In this document: one piece after another, positions 1-7,347 of the stretch
Numbering within the stretch: position 1 is the stretch's first letter
Layout: every line of letters starts with the position of its first letter
NCBI RefSeq assembly: GCF_047638075.1
Contig: NZ_JBLJBV010000021.1
Location: 3,138 to 67,137 of the forward strand
Source: UBA6197 sp047638075
GTDB taxonomy: Bacteria; Pseudomonadota; Alphaproteobacteria; Rhodobacterales; Rhodobacteraceae
Reading direction: 5' to 3'
Length of the DNA stretch: 64,000 nt
Position numbers and translations under genes: made by a program
Notes under the pieces: model-generated
What the model saw: the letters and a program-made list of their open reading frames with translations, nothing else
What the model was told of the DNA's origin: nothing
Databases searched by the model: none

Positions 1-94
1 TGGCGTTTCGGCGCGCGGCTTTCCCTTGCCCGGCCCTTGCGCATCGCCCATGCTGCGTCAAAGGCCCGGAACGGACCGTAGGGGAGGACTGAAC

Positions 95-1984
95 ATGCCA
101 AGATTCGCATCCGTCGCGGACCGTGATGCGGTTGAAAACGAAATGCCCTGGGCTGAACGCCAGCGGCCCGAAACCATGTTTCAGTTTCTGTCTGACGTAA
201 AGGTGCGCTACCCGTCGCGCCCTGCAATCACGTTTCAGCTGTTCTCCGGCCCCAACGACAAGGCACAGACCCTGACCTGGGCGCAGCTTCATGGCCGTGT
301 GACACAGGCGGCGAACCTGTTTCGCAGCCTTGGCGTGGGCGAGCATGACACCATCGCCTATCTGCTTCCAAACTGCCTTGAAACCGCAATTGCCCTTCTG
401 GGCGGCGCCGTGGCGGGCATCGTGAACCCGATCAACCCGCTGCTGGAACCGGAACAGATTTCAGCGATCCTGCGCGAAACCAACGCCAAGGTGCTGGTCA
501 CGCTCAAGGCTTTCCCAAAGACCGATGTGCCGCAAAAAGCTGCCGAGGCGGTGAAGCACGCACCCAACGTCAAAACCGTGCTTGAGGTTGATCTGAACGG
601 CTATATGACCCCGCCCAAAAGCTGGATCGTGCTACTTATCCGTCCCAAAAACCCGGTTGAGCACAAGGCGACTGTCAAATCCCTCAACGCCGAGGCGGCC
701 AGAATGCCGGCCGACCGTTTGACCTTTGCCGATGCGACGGGCGACCGGGTCGCGGCCTATTTCCACACCGGTGGCACCACCGGCATGCCAAAGGTCGCGC
801 AGCACAAATATTCGGGCATGATCTACAACGGCTGGCTGGGGGCGACGCTTTTGTTTGATGAAACCGACGTGCTGATGTGCCCCTTGCCGCTGTTTCACGT
901 TTTTGCCGCCTATCCGGTCTTCATGTCGGCTATCGCCTCGGGGGCGCATGTGGTGTTTCCCACGCCGCAGGGCTATCGGGGTGAGGGGGTGTTCGACAAT
1001 TTCTGGAAGCTGATCGAACGCTGGCAGGTCAGCTTTCTGATCACCGTTCCCACCGCCATTTCCGCGCTGATGCAGCGCCCGGTTGATGCCGATGTATCGT
1101 CCCTGAAAACCGCGCTTTCAGGGTCCGCACCCCTGCCGATCGAGCTATACAACCGGTTTGAAAAAGCCACCGGTGTGCAGATATCCGAAGGCTATGGCCT
1201 GACCGAAGCGACCTGCCTTGTATCGTGCAACCCGGCGGATGGGCTTAAAAAGGTGGGCTCTGTCGGAATTCCGCTGCCCTACACGAACGTGCGTATTCTG
1301 TTGCCCGACGAAGACGGTTTCCGCGAATGTGCGGTCGATGAAATCGGTGAAATTTGCATCGCGAACCCCGGCGTCTTTGAAGGCTCGACCTACACCGAGG
1401 CCGACAAGAATCACGATCTGTTTGCCGAAGGCCGGTTTTTGCGTACCGGCGATCTGGGCCGGATGGACCCCGACGGCTATCTGTGGATCACTGGCCGCGC
1501 CAAGGATCTGATCATCCGTGGCGGCCACAATATCGACCCCGCCGAGATCGAAGAGGCGATGCTGATGCACCCCGCCGTCGCCTTTGCGGGCGCAATCGGC
1601 CAACCGGATTCGTTTGCCGGGGAACTGCCCTGCGCCTATGTCGAACTGGTCGCGGGCGCGAGTGTGACCGTGGATGAACTGATGGAGTATGCGCAAAAAC
1701 ACATCCACGAACGTGCGGCCTTTCCCAAACATATCGAGGTGCTGGATGAATTGCCAAAAACCGCCGTCGGCAAGATATTCAAGCCGGGTCTGCGCAAACG
1801 CGCCATTTCCCGGGTGCTGAACGCCACCCTGGCCGAGGCCGGTCTGGCCGCCCATGTGGTTAGCGTGATCGAGGATAAGAAGCGCGGGTTGGTTGCGCAT
1901 ATTGCCACCACCGGCACCATTGATCAGGCGGCATTGGCAGCCAAACTGGGCGAATTTGCGGTGCCGTGGGAATGGGAACGCTAA
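95..1984 (+). CDS. Acyl-CoA synthetase (AMP-forming)
   Basis: This 629-residue protein is an adenylate-forming enzyme that should convert a carboxylic acid, ATP and CoA to an acyl-CoA in the cytoplasm. The sequence shows the AMP-binding P-loop FHTGGTTGMPK near residue 223, the GYGLTEAT motif near 365, the TGDLGRMDPDGY stretch near 450, the hinge GRAKDLIIRGG just after it, and the C-terminal PKTAVGKIFKPG with the catalytic lysine near 559. I chose the ATG at 95 because GGGGAGG lies 8 bases upstream; an in-frame ATG at 26 has no such site. It stands alone, with no beta-oxidation genes beside it, so the acid substrate is open; long-chain or aryl acids are both possible. Confidence 0.9.
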   Translation: MPRFASVADRDAVENEMPWAERQRPETMFQFLSDVKVRYPSRPAITFQLFSGPNDKAQTLTWAQLHGRVTQAANLFRSLGVGEHDTIAYLLPNCLETAIALLGGAVAGIVNPINPLLEPEQISAILRETNAKVLVTLKAFPKTDVPQKAAEAVKHAPNVKTVLEVDLNGYMTPPKSWIVLLIRPKNPVEHKATVKSLNAEAARMPADRLTFADATGDRVAAYFHTGGTTGMPKVAQHKYSGMIYNGWLGATLLFDETDVLMCPLPLFHVFAAYPVFMSAIASGAHVVFPTPQGYRGEGVFDNFWKLIERWQVSFLITVPTAISALMQRPVDADVSSLKTALSGSAPLPIELYNRFEKATGVQISEGYGLTEATCLVSCNPADGLKKVGSVGIPLPYTNVRILLPDEDGFRECAVDEIGEICIANPGVFEGSTYTEADKNHDLFAEGRFLRTGDLGRMDPDGYLWITGRAKDLIIRGGHNIDPAEIEEAMLMHPAVAFAGAIGQPDSFAGELPCAYVELVAGASVTVDELMEYAQKHIHERAAFPKHIEVLDELPKTAVGKIFKPGLRKRAISRVLNATLAEAGLAAHVVSVIEDKKRGLVAHIATTGTIDQAALAAKLGEFAVPWEWER

Positions 1985-2057
1985 GAGGCGGGTGGGGTGG
2001 CGCAGCGGTTGCACCTGCGCCCGCCACCCCCATTCTCTGGCCCCTTCACCATCGGCG

Positions 2058-2135
2058 TCAGAAAACGTCGGCCAAATACAAGATGATGATGATCGGGATC
2101 GGAATGCCGATTACCCAGGCTAGAATTCCCTTCAT
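2058..2135 (-). CDS. 25-residue hydrophobic membrane peptide
   Basis: A 25-codon reading frame with a strong ribosome binding site (GGAGGA, complement of 2142-2147, 6 bases before the ATG). The peptide begins MKGILAWVIG, continues with an IPIPIIIILYL core and ends ADVF, so nearly all of it can form one transmembrane helix, with a Pro-rich kink and a single Lys at the N-terminus. It lies convergent to the acyl-CoA synthetase gene and divergent from the PhnA-type gene. The clean Shine-Dalgarno sequence and the coherent single-helix composition argue for a real gene. I suspect it belongs to a conserved family of tiny membrane proteins but cannot search; function unknown. Confidence 0.7.
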   Translation of the reverse strand: MKGILAWVIGIPIPIIIILYLADVF

Positions 2136-2193
2136 GGCGTGTCCTCCGCATCGGGCTATGAGTCAATAACGCGGCTTGCTGCTGATTGGTTCC

Positions 2194-2217
2194 GCCCGGG
2201 GTTTTGCCCCGCCGGGC
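2194..2217. other. GC-rich inverted repeat upstream of the PhnA-type gene
   Basis: GCCCG at 2194-2198 pairs with CGGGC at 2213-2217, and the inner GGG and CCC runs extend the stem around a T-rich loop. It sits in the leader of the gene starting at 2275. It could be a leader structure or the decayed terminator of an earlier transcript; there is no downstream T-run. Confidence 0.3.
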
Positions 2218-2274
2218 TTGCCTCCATGCGCCCGCGGCGCTACGCAAGGCCAACCCTTTGTGAGCGGAGCCAAT

Positions 2275-2808
2275 ATGTCCCTTCTTGATGATCTGATCGC
2301 CCGTTCCGGCGGCGTGTGCGAATTTTGCGGCGACAGCGCCGGCCTGACCCCGGTTGAGGTGCCCCCCGGTGACGAGGCGGTTTTGCTTTGCGCCACCTGC
2401 ACTGATGATGCGACCCCGCCGTCGCATTGGCGCTGCCTTGAGGGTGCGGCATGGTCCGGCGTCCCCGCTGTTCAGGTTGCTGTGTGGCGCAAACTGGGCG
2501 GTATTGACGCGCCTTGGGCCAACGAGGCCCGCGCGAACATGACGCTGGATGCAGCGACCCAATCCTGGGCAGACGCGGGCGCAGCCCTGCCGGGGGTTGA
2601 ACACCGTGACAGCAACGGCGCGCTGCTGTCGGCTGGCGATACAGTCGTGTTGATCAAGGATCTGCCGGTCAAGGGCGCGGGGTTCACTGCCAAACGCGGC
2701 ACTGCCGTGCGCGGCATCAGCCTTGTTGCGGACAACGCCGCCCATATTGAAGGCCGGGTCGAGGGGCAACGGATCGTGATTCTGACTGAATTCGTGAAAA
2801 AGAAATAA
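2275..2808 (+). CDS. PhnA/YjdM-family zinc-ribbon protein
   Basis: This 177-residue protein matches the PhnA (YjdM) family, small proteins named from the E. coli phosphonate locus whose biochemical role is still not established. A zinc-ribbon half is visible at the N-terminus (CEFCG near residue 15, CATC near 39), followed by the PhnA C-terminal beta domain containing SNGALLSAGDTVVLIKDLPVKG and the typical RGTAVRGI stretch. I chose the ATG at 2275 (MSLLDDLIARSGG) because family members start there and GCGGAG precedes it; upstream codons in frame look non-coding. No phn genes are near, so a phosphonate role should not be assumed. Confidence 0.85.
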   Translation: MSLLDDLIARSGGVCEFCGDSAGLTPVEVPPGDEAVLLCATCTDDATPPSHWRCLEGAAWSGVPAVQVAVWRKLGGIDAPWANEARANMTLDAATQSWADAGAALPGVEHRDSNGALLSAGDTVVLIKDLPVKGAGFTAKRGTAVRGISLVADNAAHIEGRVEGQRIVILTEFVKKK

Positions 2809-2894
2809 GCGCCATTATCCGATATGAAAAAGGGCAGGGGCTGTGCGGCCGATGCCATTTCCTTAGCGTGATGCGGTTCTGATTTGTGTTTCCG

Positions 2895-2939
2895 GGGGGC
2901 ACGGGCACCTTGCGCCTATAGGTTCTTTTTAGTGCCCCC
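2895..2939. terminator. Possible convergent terminator hairpin
   Basis: GGGGGCAC at 2895-2902 is the exact reverse complement of GTGCCCCC at 2932-2939, with a 29-base loop that includes a T-run. It lies between the convergent PhnA-type and guanine deaminase genes. The loop is long for an intrinsic terminator, so the role is tentative. Confidence 0.35.
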
Positions 2940-2947
2940 TGATCCGT

Positions 2948-4234
2948 TCAGGCCGAAACCAGCTTTCCGCCAACCCACACAGCGGTCACGGCCCGGTCAT
3001 CGCCCATTATGATGGTCGGAAACACCGCCTCCCACAGATCATCCGCCCGGACGGAACGCTGGGCGATGGCAGGTGTCGAGGCCAGATCCAGCACCACCAG
3101 ATCCGCCTCCATCCCCGGTGCGATATTGCCGACCGACGCGTCAATGCGCAGCGCACGGGCCGACCCAACGGTCGCCAGCCACCACAGCTGTGCGGGGTGC
3201 AACGCCACATGGCGCAACTGCGCCACCTCATAGGCTGCGGCCATGGTGCGCAGCATGGAAAAGGATGATCCGCCCCCGGTATCCGTGGCCAGCCCCACCC
3301 TTTGCCCCGCAGCAATCAGGCCTTGCAGGTCAAAAAGCCCCGACCCGATAAACGTGTTCGAGGTCGGGCAATGCGCCAGCGCCGCGCCGGTTTCGGCCAG
3401 ACGGTCGCGTTCGCGCGCCGTCAGGTGGATCGAGTGGCCGTAAACCCCCTTTTCCCCCAGCAATCCATGTGCCTCATAAACGTCCAGATAATCGCGCGCC
3501 TCTGGAAACAGGTCTTTGACCCACTCAATCTCATCAGATTGTTCGCTCAGATGGGTCTGCATCAGGCAACCGGGGTGCTCGGCCCAAAGCGCCCCAAGGG
3601 CAGACAGTTGTGCGGGGGTAGAGGTGGGGGCGAAGCGTGGCGTGATGACGTAGGACAACCGGTCCACCCCATGCCAACGGCCCAGTAGTGCGCGGCTGTC
3701 ATCATAGGCGCTTTGCGCGGTATCGCGCAGCCCATCGGGGGCGTTGCGGTCCATGCATGTCTTGCCTGCCAGCGCCCGCATCCCGCGCCCGCGCGCCGCT
3801 GAAAAGAACGCATCCACGCTTTCGGGGTGAATTGTGCAATAGCTGCACATCGTTGTTGTGCCATGGGCAAGGGCCAGATCCAGATACCGCCCGGCGATCA
3901 TGGCGGCATAGGCCGGGTCGTCAAAGCGCATCTCTTCGGGAAAGGTGTAGGTGTTCAGCCAGTCTATCAGCCGCTTGCCCCAGCTCGCGATCATGGCAGT
4001 CTGTGGGTAATGCACATGGGCATCAATGAAACCCGCGGAAATCAGCGCCGCGCCATAATCATGGACATGCGCGCCGGGGTGGGCCGCCTGCAACGCTGCG
4101 GCCTCGCCCACCGCCGTGATGCGCGCGCCCTCGATCAGCACACCGCCGCGCACCCATGTGCGCGCGGCCGCCGGCCCCTCGGTGAATGGGTCGCCATCAA
4201 ACGCGATCACCTGCCCGATCAACAGCTCTGCCAT
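2948..4234 (-). CDS. guaD: Guanine deaminase
   Basis: This 428-residue amidohydrolase should hydrolyse guanine to xanthine and ammonia, a step in purine salvage and catabolism. It shows the metal-binding HVH (H73, H75) in GFIDAHVHYPQ, the Trp-rich substrate segment WGKRLIDWLNTYTFPEE that is typical of guanine deaminases, the histidine in QTHLSEQ, the histidine in YGHSIHLT, and the SNTFIGSG plus ATDTGGGSSFSM region carrying the metal-ligand Asp. Length and motif order are normal for the family. It is transcribed divergently from mgtE, with about 120 bases between them. No xanthine dehydrogenase genes are in the window. Confidence 0.93.
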   Translation of the reverse strand: MAELLIGQVIAFDGDPFTEGPAAARTWVRGGVLIEGARITAVGEAAALQAAHPGAHVHDYGAALISAGFIDAHVHYPQTAMIASWGKRLIDWLNTYTFPEEMRFDDPAYAAMIAGRYLDLALAHGTTTMCSYCTIHPESVDAFFSAARGRGMRALAGKTCMDRNAPDGLRDTAQSAYDDSRALLGRWHGVDRLSYVITPRFAPTSTPAQLSALGALWAEHPGCLMQTHLSEQSDEIEWVKDLFPEARDYLDVYEAHGLLGEKGVYGHSIHLTARERDRLAETGAALAHCPTSNTFIGSGLFDLQGLIAAGQRVGLATDTGGGSSFSMLRTMAAAYEVAQLRHVALHPAQLWWLATVGSARALRIDASVGNIAPGMEADLVVLDLASTPAIAQRSVRADDLWEAVFPTIIMGDDRAVTAVWVGGKLVSA

Positions 4235-4302
4235 ATAGTTCGCCCCGCTTCTTGCCTGTGGCCCATGCTAGGCATACGGGAAGATAAGGTAAATCGCCCA
4301 AA

Positions 4303-4354
4303 CCTCTGTTTATGAGATGAGCCCTCGGTTATGGTGCGGCCGAACAGAGGGGGA
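4303..4354 (+). promoter_or_regulatory. Leader hairpin overlapping the mgtE ribosome binding site
   Basis: CCTCTGTT at 4303-4310 is an exact reverse complement of AACAGAGG at 4343-4350. The right arm overlaps the Shine-Dalgarno sequence AGAGGGGGA (4346-4354) in front of the mgtE ATG at 4358. If formed, the 8-bp stem would hide the ribosome binding site. The 32-base loop has weaker internal pairing. The pairing is seen directly; regulation is inference. Confidence 0.4.
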
Positions 4355-4357
4355 TAC

Positions 4358-5743
4358 ATGGCCGAATTGCGCGCAGAGGAACAGGATCGCGAAGAACAGG
4401 ACTACAGCCTGGATACCGACCTGGTTGATCAGATCCTGGAGGCGGTTCATGCGCGCGATACTGCGCGCCTGACCGGCCTGTTGGAATCGCTGCACGCCGC
4501 TGACGTCGCTGATATTCTGGAACAGATCGGCGGGCCCGACCGGCGTGCCCTCCTGGCGCTTTGGGGCCGCGAAATTGACGGCGATATCCTGTCCGAGGTC
4601 GATGACGCGATCCGCGAAGAAGTCATCGAAGCAATGCCGAAAGACGTGCTGGCCGAAGCCGTACGCGAGCTTGAATCAGACGATGTTGTCGACCTGATCG
4701 AAGACCTTGAAGAGCCCCAGCAAGAGGCAATTCTGGGCGCCTTGGAAGAGGCCGACCGGGCCGCGGTGCAACAATCGCTGACCTACCCGGAATATTCCGC
4801 TGGCCGTCTGATGCAGCGTGAGGTGGTAACCGCGCCGGAACACTGGACCGTCGGTCAGACAATTGATTATCTGCGCGCCACAGACTGGCTGCCCGATCAG
4901 TTTTATCATGTGATCCTGGTTGATCCGGCGCATCACCCGCAAGGCTATGTGACGCTGGGCAAACTGCTATCGGCAAAGCGCGCGACGCCCCTGCGCGACA
5001 TTGTCGAAGACAGCTTTCGCAGCATCTCGGTTTACCAGGAAGAGGCCGACGTGGCCTATGCCTTTAACCAGTATCACCTGATCTCGGCGCCGGTTGTCGA
5101 TGAACACGACCGATTGATCGGCGTGATCACCATTGATGACGCGATGGCGGTGCTGGATGAGGAACACGAGGAAGATTTCTTGCGCCTCGCAGGGGTGGGT
5201 GACGAATCCTCGCTATCGGATACGGTACCTGAAACCATGCGCCAGCGGCTGCCATGGTTGGGTATCAACGTGATGACGGCAATTCTGGTTTCCGGGGTGA
5301 TCTCGCTTTTCGAGGGCACGATCGAGCGGTTGGTGGCACTGGCCGTTCTAATGCCGATTGTTGCCTCGATGGGGGGGAATGCAGGAACCCAGACGCTGGC
5401 CGTTGCGGTCCGGGCCCTTGCGACCAAAAGCCTGACCGATTCCAACGTCTGGCGCGTTGTGCGGCGCGAGGCGCTGGTCGGGTTGATCAATGGCACGGTA
5501 TTCGGTCTGGTGATGGGACTGGTGGCCTGGACCTGGTTCGGGCGGCCAGAACTGGGGTTGGTCATTGGTGCGGCGATGGTGGTCAACCTCTTTGTTGCGG
5601 CGCTTGCGGGGATTCTGGTGCCCCTTGGTCTTGAGAAAATGGGCGCGGATCCGGCCTTGGCGTCGGGAACATTTGTTACGACGATGACAGATATGGTGGG
5701 CTTTTTCACCTTTCTGGGCCTTGCGGCCGCAGTGCTTTTATGA
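4358..5743 (+). CDS. mgtE: Magnesium transporter MgtE
   Basis: A 461-residue MgtE-type divalent cation channel of the inner membrane, mainly for Mg2+ uptake. The N-terminal acidic helical domain (about residues 20-130, for example the DDVVDLIEDLEEPQQE stretch) is followed by two CBS domains (about 130-255, ending HDRLIGVITIDDAMAVLDEE), the plug helix, and five hydrophobic segments from about residue 295. The pore signature PIVASMGGNAGTQTLAV is present. I chose ATG 4358 because AGAGGGGG precedes it; an upstream in-frame ATG at 4331 lacks a site. The stop overlaps the next start (ATGA), so the gene is co-translated with the cyclo-ligase. In the family the cytosolic domain gates the pore in response to Mg2+. 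Confidence 0.95.
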   Translation: MAELRAEEQDREEQDYSLDTDLVDQILEAVHARDTARLTGLLESLHAADVADILEQIGGPDRRALLALWGREIDGDILSEVDDAIREEVIEAMPKDVLAEAVRELESDDVVDLIEDLEEPQQEAILGALEEADRAAVQQSLTYPEYSAGRLMQREVVTAPEHWTVGQTIDYLRATDWLPDQFYHVILVDPAHHPQGYVTLGKLLSAKRATPLRDIVEDSFRSISVYQEEADVAYAFNQYHLISAPVVDEHDRLIGVITIDDAMAVLDEEHEEDFLRLAGVGDESSLSDTVPETMRQRLPWLGINVMTAILVSGVISLFEGTIERLVALAVLMPIVASMGGNAGTQTLAVAVRALATKSLTDSNVWRVVRREALVGLINGTVFGLVMGLVAWTWFGRPELGLVIGAAMVVNLFVAALAGILVPLGLEKMGADPALASGTFVTTMTDMVGFFTFLGLAAAVLL

Positions 5744-6294
5744 GCCCGCAAGACAAGAAATCCTTCGTCCGCCGCTCGGCACTCGCTGCACGGCGCGCTG
5801 CAAGTTCGGCGGGTTCGGGCCGCGCGGTTGAACTCTTGTCATCGGTGCTTGCCCCCTACCGCAACGCAGTTCTTGCAGGATACATGCCAATGCGCAGTGA
5901 ACTTGACCCACGGCCCGCCATGGCTGCGCATAGGGGCCCGGTTGCAGTGCCGGTGATCCTTGATAACGGTCTGCCACTTGCGTTCAGGGCCTGGTCGCCC
6001 ACGACCCCCATGCAGCCTGGCGCCTTTGGTGCGCTGATTCCCGAGACGGGCGATTGGCTGTCCCCAAGCGTCTTGATCGTGCCGCTTTTGGCATTTGACC
6101 GGCGTGGCTTCCGTCTGGGCTATGGCGGGGGGTTTTATGACCGTACCCTTGAACACCTGCGTATAAACGGCCCGGTCACTGCCATCGGCTTTGCCTATTC
6201 CGCCCAGGAATTGCCCGCGGTGCCGATCGAACCCACAGACCAGCCTTTGGACCTGATCGTGACTGAAACCTCGATCATCCTGCCCCACAATTAG
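5740..6294 (+). CDS. 5-formyltetrahydrofolate cyclo-ligase
   Basis: This 184-residue enzyme should convert 5-formyl-THF to 5,10-methenyl-THF with ATP, in one-carbon metabolism. The signature GYGGGFYDRTL lies at residues 127-137, preceded by the LIVPLLAFDRRGFRLG strand that carries the conserved Asp and Arg, and the N-terminal basic segment (KKSFVRRSALAARRA) matches the ATP-binding start of the family. The start codon overlaps the mgtE stop by four bases, which implies translational coupling although the two functions are not obviously linked. Followed by a palindromic intergenic element. Confidence 0.92.
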   Translation: MSPQDKKSFVRRSALAARRAASSAGSGRAVELLSSVLAPYRNAVLAGYMPMRSELDPRPAMAAHRGPVAVPVILDNGLPLAFRAWSPTTPMQPGAFGALIPETGDWLSPSVLIVPLLAFDRRGFRLGYGGGFYDRTLEHLRINGPVTAIGFAYSAQELPAVPIEPTDQPLDLIVTETSIILPHN

Positions 6295-6309
6295 GCCCTG
6301 GCTGCCAAA

Positions 6310-6388
6310 GCTTTTGTTTGGTGCAAATACTCCGGGGGTCCGGGGGCAGCGCCCCTGGTCGGTTTGAGTATTTTTACCAAACAAAAGC
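6310..6388. repeat. Palindromic intergenic element, copy 1
   Basis: The arm at 6310-6332 (starting GCTTTTGTTTGG, ending AAATACTC) pairs with 6366-6388 (starting GAGTATTT, ending CCAAACAAAAGC) over 23 positions with two mismatches. A second GC-rich hairpin sits inside (GGGGGC / GCCCCT, about 6342-6355). It lies between two co-directional genes and shares its AAATACTC core with elements at 16841, 20144 and 34836. It may act as a bidirectional terminator. Confidence 0.75.
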
Positions 6389-6437
6389 CGCAATAGAAGA
6401 CTTGCCCTTCGTAACCTGAATGCCTAACCCTTGCAGT

Positions 6438-7265
6438 ATGAAAATACTCTTTTTGGGCGATGTCATGGGCCGCGCAGGACGCAAGGCCATAACCGAGCGT
6501 TTACCAGGCCTGCGGGGTGACTGGGGGCTGGACTTCATTGTGGTGAATGGTGAAAATGCCAGCGCGGGTGCGGGGCTTACGCCGGATCACGCGCGCGGGA
6601 TTTTAGATGCGGGCGCCGATTGCGTGACCCTGGGTGATCATGCCTTTGATCAAAAAGACATGCTACGCTTCATCGAGTCCGAGCCGCGGATACTGCGACC
6701 CCTGAACTACGCCAAAGAGGCGCCGGGCAAGGGCGCGCGGCTTTTTTCTGACGCGCGCGGGCGAAAAATTCTGGTTACGCAGGCGCTTGGGCAGGTTTTC
6801 ATGAAGCGGCCTTTTGATGATCCGTTTTCGGCGGTTGATGCCGTGTTGCGGGCACATCCCTTGGGTGGGCTGGCCCAGGCCATCCTCGTCGATATGCATT
6901 GCGAGGCCACCTCGGAGAAGATGGCGATGGGTCATTGGTGTGATGGCCGGGCAAGCATGGTTGTGGGCACCCATACCCATGTGCCCACAGCGGATGCGAT
7001 GATCCTGGGGGGCGGTACCGCCTATCTTAGTGATGCGGGCATGTCTGGCGACTATAATTCCGTTATCGGAATGGACAAAGCCGAACCGATGCGCCGGTTC
7101 ATTACCGGCATGGGCCGCGAGCGATTTACCCCTGCCGAGGGCGAGGCGACTTTGTCAGGGTTTTACGTTGAAACCGATGATCGAACCGGCCATGCCAAAC
7201 GTTGCACCCCGGTGCGGGTTGGTGGGCGGTTGGCGCAGGTGACGCCGCTTTCGGCGGCGGTTTGA
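6438..7265 (+). CDS. YmdB-family metallophosphoesterase (TIGR00282 type)
   Basis: A 275-residue protein of the YmdB/TIGR00282 family, dinuclear-metal phosphodiesterases; the Bacillus subtilis member hydrolyses 2',3'-cyclic nucleotides in vitro and affects biofilm decisions. Metal-binding motifs are visible in order: FLGDVMGRAGRKA at the N-terminus (Asp8), VVNGENASAG near residue 36, LGDHAFDQKD near 65, DMHCEATSEK near 154, and VGTHTHVPTAD near 176. I chose ATG 6438 (MKILFLGDVMG) because the family starts with this strand; the ATG at 6420 would add only six residues. The role in alphaproteobacteria is unknown. It follows the palindromic element, so it is probably its own transcription unit. 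Confidence 0.88.
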   Translation: MKILFLGDVMGRAGRKAITERLPGLRGDWGLDFIVVNGENASAGAGLTPDHARGILDAGADCVTLGDHAFDQKDMLRFIESEPRILRPLNYAKEAPGKGARLFSDARGRKILVTQALGQVFMKRPFDDPFSAVDAVLRAHPLGGLAQAILVDMHCEATSEKMAMGHWCDGRASMVVGTHTHVPTADAMILGGGTAYLSDAGMSGDYNSVIGMDKAEPMRRFITGMGRERFTPAEGEATLSGFYVETDDRTGHAKRCTPVRVGGRLAQVTPLSAAV

Positions 7266-7347
7266 ACGTTGCCTATGCCGATGGCGGTGCTTGTGCGGCG
7301 CTGGGGCGACGCTATGATCGCGGTGAACGACAACAGGCCCACATATA

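Noticed and set aside
1..94. Possible end of an upstream gene at the left edge
   Set aside because: No frame in the first 94 bases can be supported as coding.
4235..4357. Possible M-box Mg2+ riboswitch before mgtE
   Set aside because: The whole divergent spacer is about 120 bases and lacks the expected helices; only the simple hairpin remains.
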